Assembly (NCBI GenBank): GCA_014075215.1
Contig: CP046177.1
Location: 3,658,501 to 3,722,500, forward strand
Source: Flavobacteriaceae bacterium
GTDB lineage: Bacteria; Bacteroidota; Bacteroidia; Flavobacteriales; Flavobacteriaceae
Direction: 5' to 3'
Length of the DNA: 64,000 bases
The position numbers and the translations under genes were made by a program. This document shows, in pieces, positions 45,906 to 54,852 of this stretch. The notes below the pieces were generated by a model, which was given only the letters and a program-made list of their open reading frames with translations, did no database searches and had not been told where the DNA came from. How positions within the stretch are numbered: position 1 is the first letter of the stretch; each line of letters begins with the position of its first letter.

Positions 45906-46268
45906 AACTTTCTTCCTCTTATTCTGCCATTATGGTGGTATATGCAGAAGTTTTGATTGTCTTTATGTTTTTTAGCTTTCATCATAAAACTAAGAAAATT
46001 CTAAAAATTCCCTTACAATTTAATGATATTTTACAGACCATTAAAAGGATTCTTCATTTTTTGAATACCGAGACTTTTGCAGCATTGATTTGGCAAAAAA
46101 GTTCGACACCCGAAGAACATTTTCAACCGGAATAACCTATTGGTTTTGAGGATTTAAAATTTTCGAGAAGGAAGAAATTTGAAGCCAAATCAATTTCAAT
46201 ACGGAATATATCGCTATTTTGGCAAAGGTCTCTATATATTTGTTTGATTTTTTAAAATAGCCTTATTT
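45906..46268. other. Intergenic stretch before the metallophosphoesterase
   Basis: 363 bp. An 84-codon frame (45881-46135) exists but starts in the spacer, has no family resemblance and runs into the MITE at 46070, so I do not call it. The MITE at 46070-46232 fills the second half. Confidence 0.5.
46070..46232. repeat. MITE-like repeat, copy 1 (flanks metallophosphoesterase)
   Basis: About 163 bp with inverted ends GAGACTTTTGC and GGCAAAGGTCTC. Its interior (GCAGCATTGATTTGGCAAAA, AAATTTTCGAGAAGGAAGAA) recurs almost unchanged at 47511-47674. Confidence 0.7.
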
Positions 46269-47489
46269 ATGCCGCGGTGGATTTTATTTTTAATTATTTT
46301 ACTGGCCATTATATGTACATTGGAGTTTTATGCTTTTCAGGCGGTTAAAACCATCACTAAAAACCGAATTGTTAAATGGGCTTGGATACTGGCAGGGATT
46401 GGAATTTACAGCAACTTTTTTTATATCGTTTTTACCACTCCAAGATCTGCCGGGCAAACCAGAGAATTTCAGATGGCAATGGGGTTGATGTTGACGATTT
46501 TGATCCCCAAAATAATTTTATTGTTAGTATTATTTGGTGAAGACGTGTATCGTTGGGTTGTAAAAATAAGTTCTTTTATCAGCGGCCCCGTACAACCTTT
46601 GGCAGGAAGGAGAAAATTTATTTCACAAATTGCCATGGGCCTGGCAGCCATTCCTTTTACTTCTTTTATCTATGGAATGGTTCGGGGAAGATATAATTAC
46701 AAAGTAATGACATATCAATTATTTTTTAAAGACTTGCCGGATGCTTTTGATGGTTTTACCATTACTCAGATTTCGGATATTCATTCCGGGAGTTTTACCA
46801 ATAAAGAGAAGGTGCAATATGGCGTTGATATGATTCACAGCCAACCATCGGACATGATTTTATTTACAGGTGATATTGTCAATACCAAAGCAGAAGAAAT
46901 GGAAGGTTGGATCGATATGTTTGCAGCTTTAAAAGCTCCGTATGGCAAGTATTCTATTTTGGGGAATCACGATTACGGAGAGTATATCAGTTGGAAAACA
47001 GAAGAAGAGAAGCAAGCTAATTTTAATGCCATAAAAGAACTGCATCCCAGAATGGGTTTTGATTTGTTGCTAAACGAAAGCAGGTATATTGAAAAAGATG
47101 GCGAGAAAATGGCACTTATAGGCGTAGAAAACTGGGGAAGAGGGTTTAAGAAATTAGGAGATTTACAACAGGCAACTACAAAAGTTGAGCAATCGGATTT
47201 TAAAATATTAATGACCCACGATCCTTCTCACTGGGATGCACAGGTAAAAGACAATGATTTTAATTATCATCTTACATTGAGTGGCCATACACATGGGTTG
47301 CAAATGGGAATTGAAATTCCGGGAGTCATCAGGTGGAGCCCTTCTCAATACCGCTATAAGCAATGGGCAGATATGTATGAAGCATTTGGAAGGTATATAA
47401 ATGTAAACAGAGGGTTTGGTTATCATGCCTTTCCCGGAAGAGTAGGTATCTGGCCCGAAATAACCGTGATAAAACTGAAAAAGAGTTGA
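46269..47489 (+). CDS. Membrane-anchored metallophosphoesterase (YkuE-like)
   Basis: 406 residues. Three N-terminal transmembrane segments (WILFLIILLAIICTLEFYA, WAWILAGIGIYSNFFYIVF, MLTILIPKIILLLVLFG) are followed by a calcineurin-like phosphoesterase domain. The metal-binding motifs are present: ITQISDIHSG, MILFTGDIVN, SILGNHDYGE, LMTHDPSHWD and LTLSGHTHGLQMG. The active site faces outward or into the periplasm (inference). The gene is intact and bracketed by two MITE copies. Confidence 0.93.
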   Translation: MPRWILFLIILLAIICTLEFYAFQAVKTITKNRIVKWAWILAGIGIYSNFFYIVFTTPRSAGQTREFQMAMGLMLTILIPKIILLLVLFGEDVYRWVVKISSFISGPVQPLAGRRKFISQIAMGLAAIPFTSFIYGMVRGRYNYKVMTYQLFFKDLPDAFDGFTITQISDIHSGSFTNKEKVQYGVDMIHSQPSDMILFTGDIVNTKAEEMEGWIDMFAALKAPYGKYSILGNHDYGEYISWKTEEEKQANFNAIKELHPRMGFDLLLNESRYIEKDGEKMALIGVENWGRGFKKLGDLQQATTKVEQSDFKILMTHDPSHWDAQVKDNDFNYHLTLSGHTHGLQMGIEIPGVIRWSPSQYRYKQWADMYEAFGRYINVNRGFGYHAFPGRVGIWPEITVIKLKKS

Positions 47490-47510
47490 AAATCAAGGCA
47501 TTTTATTAAA

Positions 47511-47674
47511 AGAGATCTTTGCAGCATTGATTTGGCAAAAAAGTTCGACATCCGAATAACATTTTCAACCGGAATAACCTGTTGGTTTTGAAGATTTAAA
47601 ATTTTCGAGAAGGAAGAAATTTGAAGTCAAATCAATTCAAATACGGAATATATCCCAATTTTGCAAAGATCTCT
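47511..47674. repeat. MITE-like repeat, copy 2
   Basis: 164 bp with perfect inverted ends AGAGATCTTTGCA and TGCAAAGATCTCT. The interior is almost identical to 46070-46232. Confidence 0.72.
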
Positions 47675-47742
47675 AAAAATGTTATATTTGTATATGTTAT
47701 ACACAACCATTGCCTTCAAAATATTGGCAAAAACGATAACAA

Positions 47743-48039
47743 ATGACAAAATTTGGTGAATTAATTGGCGGTGATGAAAAGCCGGTTTTGATAGATTTTT
47801 ATTTTGATTGGGAAGGTGAGGATACCAATTTAGATACTTTAAAAGATGTTGCTGCTGCTCTGGGGGATAAAGCGAAAGTAATTAAGATTGATATCAAAAA
47901 AAATGAATTACTGGCAGATGCTTTACGCGTTAAAGGAAACCCTACTTTTATGATATATAAGAAGGGAAAAATGAAATGGCGGCAGACAGGAGAACAGGAT
48001 GCAAACACATTAATTAGTTTAGTACAACAATATCTTTAA
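47743..48039 (+). CDS. Thioredoxin-fold protein lacking the CxxC motif
   Basis: 98 residues. The fold signature is intact: KPVLIDFYFDWEGEDTNLDT, then KVIKIDIKKNELLADALRVKGNPTFMIYKKG with the cis-proline NPTF. Where thioredoxins have WCGPC this protein has WEGED, so it cannot do dithiol exchange. It may be a chaperone-like or binding thioredoxin relative. The gene is short, intact and stands alone on this strand. Confidence 0.85.
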   Translation: MTKFGELIGGDEKPVLIDFYFDWEGEDTNLDTLKDVAAALGDKAKVIKIDIKKNELLADALRVKGNPTFMIYKKGKMKWRQTGEQDANTLISLVQQYL

Positions 48040-48097
48040 AAAATTGCTTTAAAGGTTTTACCACTTTAAACCCGGAACTTTCAGGCTTTAAACGGTA

Positions 48098-50164
48098 TTA
48101 TAGGCTTTTTACCAGTCGTATAAATTCTGCTCTGTATCCCTGCTTATCAGTTCCCCTGCCCTCTTCGGCTAATTTAATCACATCTGTTAGTTTTGCATTA
48201 TTGTGAAATTCGGATTTCCTTAATTTCATGCCAAACAAAGCTACGGCAGAGGCAAATTTCATGTCTTCCGATAGTTGATTTAATTCATCTTTCTGGATAT
48301 GAATCATTTCTATACTCTGTAAACCTGACGGTTTTTTGTATCTGAATTTTACTGTAAATAGCTCATTGGGGTTAGATTGATGGTCCGAAAATTTTGTGTG
48401 CTTCAATGCCGGAACATCCTTTAAATAGCTGCTTTTTACTCCTATGGGAATGATTTCATATAGAGCGGTAACCGTATGACCGGAGCCTAATTCTCCTGCA
48501 TCTTTGGTATCGTCCATAAAATCTTCATCGTTTAGCATTCTGTTTTCATAACCAATGAGCCTATATGCCTGCACTTTTTTCGGGTTAAATTCTACCTGAA
48601 TTTTGACATCTTTGGCAATGGTATATAAGGTGCCTCCAAATTCTTTCCCAAAGACTTTTTGAGCTTCTTGCATTGAATCTATATAGGCGTGATTTCCGTT
48701 GCCTTTGTCTGCTAAGATTTCTAATTTGGAATCTTTATAATTCCCATATCCAAAGCCTAAGACGGATAAAAACACACCTGATTTTCTTTTATCTGAAATT
48801 AGTTTTTCCATAGCTTTATTGCTGGATTTGCCAACATTAAAATCTCCGTCTGTTGCCAGGATAACTCTGTTATTACCTCTTTTTTTGAAGTTTTTTTCTG
48901 CTAATGTATATGCCAATTTCAGGCCTGCTTCTCCGGCAGTAGACCCTCCGGATTCCAAATTATCTAAGGCAACAATTATCTTTTCTTTATCACTCCCTGA
49001 AGTGGGTTCTAATACAACCCCTGCAGCACCGGCATAGACAACAATAGCTACTTTGTCTTGTTTTCTTAATTGGTTCACTAAAAGTTTAAAAGCAGATTTC
49101 AGTAAAGGTAATTTGTTTTGAGAGTTCATAGAACCGGAAACATCAATCAAAAAAGTAAGATTAGAAGGGGGTAGTTTTTCTTGCAAATACTCTTTCCCTT
49201 GTAAACCTATTCTCACCAATTTTGTTTGAGGATTCCAAGGAGTTTTTACAACTTCGGTATGTATTGAAAAAGGATGATTGTCTCTAGGTTGAGGATAGTC
49301 GTAGTCAAAATAGTTGATCATTTCTTCAATTTTAATGGCATCAAACGGTATTTTTTGACCGTTATTTATCATTCTTCTGATATTACTGTAAGAAGCTTTG
49401 TCTACATCTATGGAAAAAGTGGACAACGGAGCTAATTGTACTCGTTCAAATTTATTTTCATTGATTTGTGCATATGACTCATCATTTTGTAACCTGTAAT
49501 TTCCTTTTTTAGTAATAATCACAATGCATCCGTTTTTTGCTGATGTTCCGAACATTTTTTTGGCTCTTCCGGGTTTATAAACATTGACATGTTTTAGAGC
49601 GTCTTTTCCCAGGTTTTTAACGATACTGTTATATTGAGATTGAATGGGGATTCCATCTACAATATAAAGCGGTTCTTTATTGGATGTAGTTCTTCCGGTA
49701 CTGCTGTTTTTATTGTCAGGAGTGATCTGTATTCCGCCGGTTTGCCCTCTTAGTTGATTGCTTATTTTATTGCGGTATGCTTTTCTCTCTTGCTTTTCCA
49801 CACGTTTTGCAGATACTGAAACAGCATCATATTCCGGGCTAACTCCATAACCTATAACCACAAATTCATCAATTACTTTACCCCCTTCAACCATTTTTAT
49901 ATCAATACTATTAGCAGTTCCGACAGTTCTTTCTACTGTTTGGTAGCCTAAATAGGAGAAGATCAAAACATCGCCGATATTTGCTTTGATAGTGTATTTT
50001 CCGTCAAAATCTGTCTCGGTTCCGTTAGTAGTACCTTTAATTATAATAGTAACTCGGGGCAAAGCTCCGCTTGCATCCGAAACCGTTCCCGTAATTTTTT
50101 TCTGTTGTCCGTGAGTTGCTACTATCATTAATAGCGTCAGTGTGCTTAAGATTTTTTTTAACAT
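48098..50164 (-). CDS. VWA-domain protein with CarboxypepD_reg-like and plug-like N-terminus (YfbK/DUF3520 type)
   Basis: 688 residues. A signal peptide (ending ATHGQ) is followed by a CarboxypepD_reg-like domain at 22-95 (KKITGTVSDASGALPRVTII) and a TonB-plug-like segment at 100-220 (FVVIGYGVSPEYD, QLRGQTGGIQITPDN, PLYIVDGIP). The von Willebrand A domain starts about 335, with the MIDAS motif DVSGSM at 341-346. A C-terminal DUF3520-like region follows (MIHIQKDELNQLSEDMKFAS). No outer-membrane barrel is present, so it is not a transporter. It probably mediates protein contacts in the periplasm or at the surface. Confidence 0.88.
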   Translation of the reverse strand: MLKKILSTLTLLMIVATHGQQKKITGTVSDASGALPRVTIIIKGTTNGTETDFDGKYTIKANIGDVLIFSYLGYQTVERTVGTANSIDIKMVEGGKVIDEFVVIGYGVSPEYDAVSVSAKRVEKQERKAYRNKISNQLRGQTGGIQITPDNKNSSTGRTTSNKEPLYIVDGIPIQSQYNSIVKNLGKDALKHVNVYKPGRAKKMFGTSAKNGCIVIITKKGNYRLQNDESYAQINENKFERVQLAPLSTFSIDVDKASYSNIRRMINNGQKIPFDAIKIEEMINYFDYDYPQPRDNHPFSIHTEVVKTPWNPQTKLVRIGLQGKEYLQEKLPPSNLTFLIDVSGSMNSQNKLPLLKSAFKLLVNQLRKQDKVAIVVYAGAAGVVLEPTSGSDKEKIIVALDNLESGGSTAGEAGLKLAYTLAEKNFKKRGNNRVILATDGDFNVGKSSNKAMEKLISDKRKSGVFLSVLGFGYGNYKDSKLEILADKGNGNHAYIDSMQEAQKVFGKEFGGTLYTIAKDVKIQVEFNPKKVQAYRLIGYENRMLNDEDFMDDTKDAGELGSGHTVTALYEIIPIGVKSSYLKDVPALKHTKFSDHQSNPNELFTVKFRYKKPSGLQSIEMIHIQKDELNQLSEDMKFASAVALFGMKLRKSEFHNNAKLTDVIKLAEEGRGTDKQGYRAEFIRLVKSL

Positions 50165-50267
50165 GGTTGCAGGTTTTAAATTCCGGGTAAACCTACAACC
50201 GGCTTATTGTATAAAAAACAACAAATGAGTGAACGCTATCATTATGGCAGTTAACCCTACTTTTTGA

Positions 50268-51317
50268 TTAGGGAACTATTGAGTCTAAAATTTTTATTCG
50301 TTGAATTTTTCCTGTTTCGGTTTCTTTAAATTGAGGAATGAAGTATATCTTTTTGGGGATTTCATATTTGTTGAGATTCGAATAGGTTTCTTTTGGAATG
50401 TGAAATTCGGTTCCTTCAATAAGTAATATTAATTTTTCTCCGAGAAGCTTATCATGCATACCTGCTACAAAGAAACGCCTTTTGATTTGTGGAGCCAGTT
50501 TTCTTTCTATCTCTTCCGGGTGTAATTTGATTCCTCCCGAATTGATCACATAATCACACCTGCCTTTCCAGTTGAATTGAGTAGGAGTTATTATCTCTAC
50601 GATATCATTTGTAATTAATGGTGTATCGGAGATTTTTGGGGCATCAATTACCAAACAGCTCCTGTTGTCTTTTGAAATAGTAATATCGGGCAATACCTCA
50701 TAATGTTTGGATGAAGGTTCGGAATTTTTAAAATGATTCAGTTTTTTTACGGCGATATGTGTACTTGTTTCTGTCATTCCGTAGGTGGCAAAAACTTGTG
50801 TAGATATCTTTTGTATTGCCCTTTCCAAATCGATATCAACTGCTCCACCGCCAACAATTAATTTTTTAACTCTATGGATATCCTGCAGCGAGTTTCTTAA
50901 CTGCATTGGAATCATTGCTGAAAAATCATAGGTTTTTGAGGTGTTTTTCAGCGGATTGGCATCTGTTTTCACAATATCCAGGTGCCAACCCAATACCATA
51001 GCTCTTACCAGCATCATTTTGCCGGCAATATAATCTGCTGATAAGCACAAGAGGGCAGTTGTATTTTCAGGGAGATTAAAAAATCTTCCCGTAGTTTTTG
51101 CCGAATGTATCATGTGCCGTTTTTTTAATTCGATCTCTTTGGGCGTTCCGATAGAACCGGAAGTTGTTAAGGAAAGTGTGGGTTTTTCTGAAAACCAATC
51201 TCGCAAAAACAAAAAAACAGCATGAGGTGTGGTAGCGGCATATCTTACTAATTCTTCCTTTGATTCAAAAGAGTTCCCGTTTAGTTTAAAGTTACTGTGA
51301 AATGAACTATTCTTCAA
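50268..51317 (-). CDS. menE: O-succinylbenzoate-CoA ligase-like AMP-forming enzyme
   Basis: 349 residues, short but typical for flavobacterial MenE-like proteins. Adenylation motifs are LSLTTSGSIGTPKEIELKKR (P-loop-like), QVFATYGMTETSTHIA, WKGRCDYVINSGGIKLHPEEIE and FKETETGKIQRIK with the terminal lysine. It activates o-succinylbenzoate in menaquinone synthesis (family-level assignment). No ATG is available; a TTG at 51317 starts inside the last codons of the CPBP gene, an 11-nt overlap that suggests coupling. Confidence 0.82.
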   Translation of the reverse strand: MKNSSFHSNFKLNGNSFESKEELVRYAATTPHAVFLFLRDWFSEKPTLSLTTSGSIGTPKEIELKKRHMIHSAKTTGRFFNLPENTTALLCLSADYIAGKMMLVRAMVLGWHLDIVKTDANPLKNTSKTYDFSAMIPMQLRNSLQDIHRVKKLIVGGGAVDIDLERAIQKISTQVFATYGMTETSTHIAVKKLNHFKNSEPSSKHYEVLPDITISKDNRSCLVIDAPKISDTPLITNDIVEIITPTQFNWKGRCDYVINSGGIKLHPEEIERKLAPQIKRRFFVAGMHDKLLGEKLILLIEGTEFHIPKETYSNLNKYEIPKKIYFIPQFKETETGKIQRIKILDSIVP

Positions 51318-52251
51318 TAATGATTGGGTTTTCTATTTTGCCAAATAGTTTTTCTTTCCAGTTTGTCCAGCCGTATTTTTTAGAAAATACAATAATAATA
51401 ATTGGGTATACTACCAATACCGGGAAAAATAATTCCCACCCGGCAGAGGGCTCTGAAATGTCTATATACAACGCATCTGTTTGGAAAACAGTCCAGTCTG
51501 TAGTAACAAACAATGCAGCAACAATATTATTGACCGCATGCATTCCCATAGCCAGCTCGGTGCCTTCGTCCATTAAGGTTATGATTCCGAATAAGAAACC
51601 TGTCCCGATGTAAAAGACCAGTGCTATATAGCCTATTTTTTCAATTTCAGGGTTTGCTGCGTGTAAAAGTCCAAACAGAATAGCAGTGAGAAATAATGGA
51701 ACCCAATTGTTTTTAATGAGCATTCCGATTCCCTGCATCAAATAGCCTCTGAAAATAATTTCCTCGAAACTTGTTTGTAGTGGGATAAAGAGGATGGATA
51801 CGACTACCAATATAAGGAAAGGTATCGGTTTAAAATTCCAAATGAAATAATCGGGGAATGCTATAATTCCAAGAGTAATCATTACACAGGAAACAACTGC
51901 CCACAAACCGGCTCCGTAAAAAATCCGATGCCAATCTATTTTTTTTCTTGAGGTAATGACTTCTGTTATCTTTTTTTTATGTAGTTTTTTTATGCATAAA
52001 ATCAACACCGGCAATCCAAAAATAAAGGGCAATAACATCATAAACAGGTAGAAATTAGAGTTCAAACCAATATCCGTAAAATAGTGTTGAGTACTCTCCT
52101 GAAACCTGTCCATATCTCCCCCGACTTTAAAAAGTGCAACTATTCCGAGGGGTAGTGAGCCCATTTGTGTGGCTATAAAAACAGCCAATAATGTCACAAT
52201 ATACATCCACCAGTCATTTTGTCCTTTGTATGCTTGTTGTATGAAATTCAT
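51307..52251 (-). CDS. CPBP-family intramembrane metalloprotease
   Basis: 314 residues with about eight transmembrane segments. The ABI/CPBP motifs are SFEEIIFRGYLMQGIG (EExxxR at 163-168), LFGLLHAANPE (H197) and GMHAVNNIVAALF. These proteases cleave membrane or prenylated substrates; the target here is unknown. It starts at ATG 52251 and overlaps the MenE-like gene downstream. Confidence 0.92.
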   Translation of the reverse strand: MNFIQQAYKGQNDWWMYIVTLLAVFIATQMGSLPLGIVALFKVGGDMDRFQESTQHYFTDIGLNSNFYLFMMLLPFIFGLPVLILCIKKLHKKKITEVITSRKKIDWHRIFYGAGLWAVVSCVMITLGIIAFPDYFIWNFKPIPFLILVVVSILFIPLQTSFEEIIFRGYLMQGIGMLIKNNWVPLFLTAILFGLLHAANPEIEKIGYIALVFYIGTGFLFGIITLMDEGTELAMGMHAVNNIVAALFVTTDWTVFQTDALYIDISEPSAGWELFFPVLVVYPIIIIVFSKKYGWTNWKEKLFGKIENPIIIEE

Positions 52252-52259
52252 ATCGGTTA

Positions 52260-52424
52260 AGTATAAACGCAGTAGCGGGTTTAGTTACTGAATTTTCATA
52301 TTTTTAACTGGTGTTAAATTTACAGAATTAAATTCGATTAAAGACTTAACCCGCTATTGTGTTTATAGAATACTGTGTTTTCGTACTTTTTCGACTGTTT
52401 GTCAGTCAGCGTTGGTAAAGATAT
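52260..52424. repeat. Spacer with type-X hairpin and left half of a type-Y hairpin
   Basis: Type X: ATAAACGCAGTAGCGGGTTTAG (from about 52261) pairs with CTTAACCCGCTATTGTGTTTAT (to about 52367). Then CAGCGTTGGTAAAGATATA starts a type-Y unit that is interrupted by IS982 at 52425 and resumes at 53455. Confidence 0.6.
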
Positions 52425-53454
52425 AACCTGAGTTCGACCAAAGAAAAGTGATTTTTTACCAAAGAAAAAGCAGATTATTTAGTATATTAAAGTATTGAAA
52501 TTCAATATTCTAAAATAATTTCTGCTTATGGTTTCTATAGATAAAGTTACTGATATTTTTTGTTCCATTGATGATTTTTGTCAAGTTTTTGAACCAGCTT
52601 TACAAAAAAGGCTCATTTCTGAAGGAAAAAAGAAAAGAAAACGAGTTTTTACAATGTCGACCAGTGAAATTTTAACCATAACTGTACTGTTCCATACTAG
52701 CGGTATTAGAACTTTCAAACATTTCTACCTTTTTTATCTTCAAAAGCATCTAACAAAAGAGTTTCCTAATACTGTTTCCTATAATCGCTTTGTAGAATTG
52801 ATGCAATCTAACATGCTTCCTTTAATAATCTATATGAAAACTTGTTGTTTGGGACAATGTACAGGTATTTCATTTATAGATTCTACGCCTTTGAGAGTTT
52901 GCAACAAAAAGAGGATTAGAAACAATAAAGTATTCAAAGGTCTTGCAACTACAGGGAAGTCTACTATGGGGTGGTTTCACGGTTTCAAACTTCATATTTT
53001 AATCAATGATAAAGGCGAACTTCTCAACTTTATTATTACTCAAGCCAATGTCGATGACAGAACTCCTATTAAGGAACATAATTTTCTCAAAGAAATAGTT
53101 GGAAGTTTATATGACGATAAAGGCTATATCTCTAAGGAAATTACTCAAATGCTTTTTGATGACGGATTACATTTAGTAACTAGCATTAAGAACAATATGA
53201 AAAATATGCTAATCACAATGCGTGATAAAATACTTTTGAGAAAACGTTCTGTTATAGAAACCATTAATGATCAACTTAAAAATATAAGTCAAGCAGAACA
53301 TTCCAGGCATAGAAGTTTTGGAAATTTCATAACAAACCTAGTCGCAAGTCTTATTGCTTATTCTTTTCAAGAAAAGAAACCAGCTATCAAATTTGACAAT
53401 CAAAATTCTACACAATTAGAACTCTTTTGCTAAATTCTTACGTCGAACTCAGGT
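52425..53454 (+). mobile_element. IS982-family element
   Basis: 1030 bp. Perfect 13-bp inverted ends ACCTGAGTTCGAC and GTCGAACTCAGGT. Direct repeats ATATA at 52420-52424 and 53455-53459. Removing the element rejoins AAAGATATAGTCTTTTGCAA, which matches the spacer at 42690-42710. Confidence 0.92.
52528..53433 (+). CDS. IS982-family transposase
   Basis: 301 residues, family-typical. Catalytic D in CTGISFIDSTPLRVCNKKR, D in VGSLYDDKGYISKEI and E/R region RKRSVIETINDQLKN. The C-terminus is FITNLVASLIAYSFQEKKP. The frame is intact. Confidence 0.93.
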   Translation: MVSIDKVTDIFCSIDDFCQVFEPALQKRLISEGKKKRKRVFTMSTSEILTITVLFHTSGIRTFKHFYLFYLQKHLTKEFPNTVSYNRFVELMQSNMLPLIIYMKTCCLGQCTGISFIDSTPLRVCNKKRIRNNKVFKGLATTGKSTMGWFHGFKLHILINDKGELLNFIITQANVDDRTPIKEHNFLKEIVGSLYDDKGYISKEITQMLFDDGLHLVTSIKNNMKNMLITMRDKILLRKRSVIETINDQLKNISQAEHSRHRSFGNFITNLVASLIAYSFQEKKPAIKFDNQNSTQLELFC

Positions 53455-53591
53455 ATATAGTCTTTTGCAATTTTTGGCTTATGTGTTGACTTTAGCGAAT
53501 TGCAAATTCTTTAGCAAAGTCGAAATAGGTGGAAAAACGACAAGCCCAACGTTTCTCAAGCCCTGCTTCTTTGTGATGTTGTGGATTGTTT
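53455..53591. repeat. Right half of the interrupted type-Y spacer
   Basis: AGTCTTTTGCAATTTTTGGC and GCGAATTGCAAATTCTTTAGC complete the hairpin begun at 52409. The rest (to 53591) contains CAAGCCCAACGTTTCTCAAG and no gene. Confidence 0.55.
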
Positions 53592-53824
53592 TCACAATTC
53601 AAAATCATCTGAAATATAATTATCTGATTTAATTAAGGTAAACTCATAATAGTTACATAATTCTTCTAATGTATTGGATAATATTGACTTTTCTCCCTCT
53701 TCAGAAAAATTACCCAATAAAAGATAGTTTATTAATGATGTTCTAACCTTATTTTTGCTTTTCGAGTTTTTATCGCAAAACTTTTGATTCTTCCGGTTTG
53801 ATTGTCATAAATACTGTAATACAT
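53592..53824 (-). pseudogene. Small ORF with apparent frameshift, downstream of the PLD nuclease
   Basis: ATG 53824 opens MYYSIYDNQTGRIKSFAIKT and soon stops. Another frame then reads SKNKVRTSLINYLLLGNFSE, LSNTLEELCNYYEFTLIKSD and DNYISDDFEL to TGA at 53592. Together they would give about 75 residues. I do not recognise it. It could be an accessory gene of the PLD-nuclease RM module. Confidence that it is a real gene is modest. Confidence 0.4.
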
Positions 53825-53826
53825 AG

Positions 53827-54747
53827 CTATCTTCCTTTATAAATTTTACCGTTTGCAGTTAGTGTATAATTCCCTCTATCAACTCTTTCAAAAAGTTTCA
53901 TCCCATTTGATGAATTACTGTTTAACTCGTGATGATTTAACTCACCTCTGATTGAGTTTCGGAATGTTTCTATTTTATATTTATCTTCCATTTCTTCTGA
54001 TTTTACTCTTTCCAATAATGCTTCATAAATTTCAGGTATCGTTACTGTTTGAATGTCTTTTTTGATTTGTTCGTTTATAAAATCAACAATCATCGATTTT
54101 ATAGAAGGAATAGTTCCGGGAAGTTCTTTTTCTTTTTCCTCTATATCCTTAATCGTTTTTTTTAAACCTTTATCTTTCAAGGTTTGATTTTCATTTTTTG
54201 TAAAAGCTTTGAAAACATCTGAGTATCCGCTTAAATATTCTTCATTTGGTTCGAAAACACTATCTGTGAATTTTATAGAATTGTAAATAGCTTTTAATTG
54301 AGAATTATAAATCGGTTTCTTTTCGTTAAAAATTGTATTGACTTCAAAATTAGTGAGTAAACCACCACCTGTCATATTCGCACTACCGACAATAGACGTT
54401 GTTTCTTTACCATTATTAAAAAGATATATTTTTGGGTGAAAAACTATACTTGTTTTGTTTGATTTTCTATCTCCGTAACAGTAAAATTTTAAATTTGGAT
54501 GTAGTTTTTTTAGATTGATAAAATATAATATAGATTTAGGATCTGTGGTTTTAAAATCAAGTCCAGTAATTATTTCAAACTTACCATCATTATTTAGAGA
54601 AGTTTTTAAAGATTTTTCAATGACTTTAATACCCGTATATTTTAAAAATGCAACTGCTATTTGTGTGTCAATAGAATTCTGTAATTCTTGATTAATTACT
54701 TTTCCTATTGGATAATTTAAATTTGATAATATTTGAATTGAACTCAT
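53827..54747 (-). CDS. PLD-superfamily restriction nuclease (NgoFVII/BfiI-like)
   Basis: 306 residues from ATG 54747 (MSSIQILSNLNYPIGKVINQ). The longer frame to 54840 looks like read-through of intergenic DNA. The PLD-type motif is SIVFHPKIYLFNNGKE (HxK) followed by SIVGSANMTGGGLLTNFEVN. The C-terminal region (EIYEALLERVKSEEMEDKYK, ELNHHELNSNSSNGMKLFER) is probably the DNA-recognition part. It sits downstream of an adenine methylase whose 5' end is lost. The nuclease itself looks intact. Confidence 0.82.
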   Translation of the reverse strand: MSSIQILSNLNYPIGKVINQELQNSIDTQIAVAFLKYTGIKVIEKSLKTSLNNDGKFEIITGLDFKTTDPKSILYFINLKKLHPNLKFYCYGDRKSNKTSIVFHPKIYLFNNGKETTSIVGSANMTGGGLLTNFEVNTIFNEKKPIYNSQLKAIYNSIKFTDSVFEPNEEYLSGYSDVFKAFTKNENQTLKDKGLKKTIKDIEEKEKELPGTIPSIKSMIVDFINEQIKKDIQTVTIPEIYEALLERVKSEEMEDKYKIETFRNSIRGELNHHELNSNSSNGMKLFERVDRGNYTLTANGKIYKGR

Positions 54748-54852
54748 AATTTTCTTTTGTGTTAAAGATTGAGGCGGAAATCCTTTTTGTAAAAATAAAA
54801 AGATGTAATGTAAAGCCTGACCCAATAGGGGAACACCCAAATCCTTAAAATT

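Noticed and set aside
45881..46135. 84-codon open frame after the type-Y spacer
   Set aside because: It begins inside the spacer, runs into a MITE, and shows no conserved pattern or ribosome-binding site.
54748..54840. Longer start for the PLD nuclease at 54840
   Set aside because: The extra 31 residues look like translated intergenic DNA. The ATG at 54747 begins at the conserved region.
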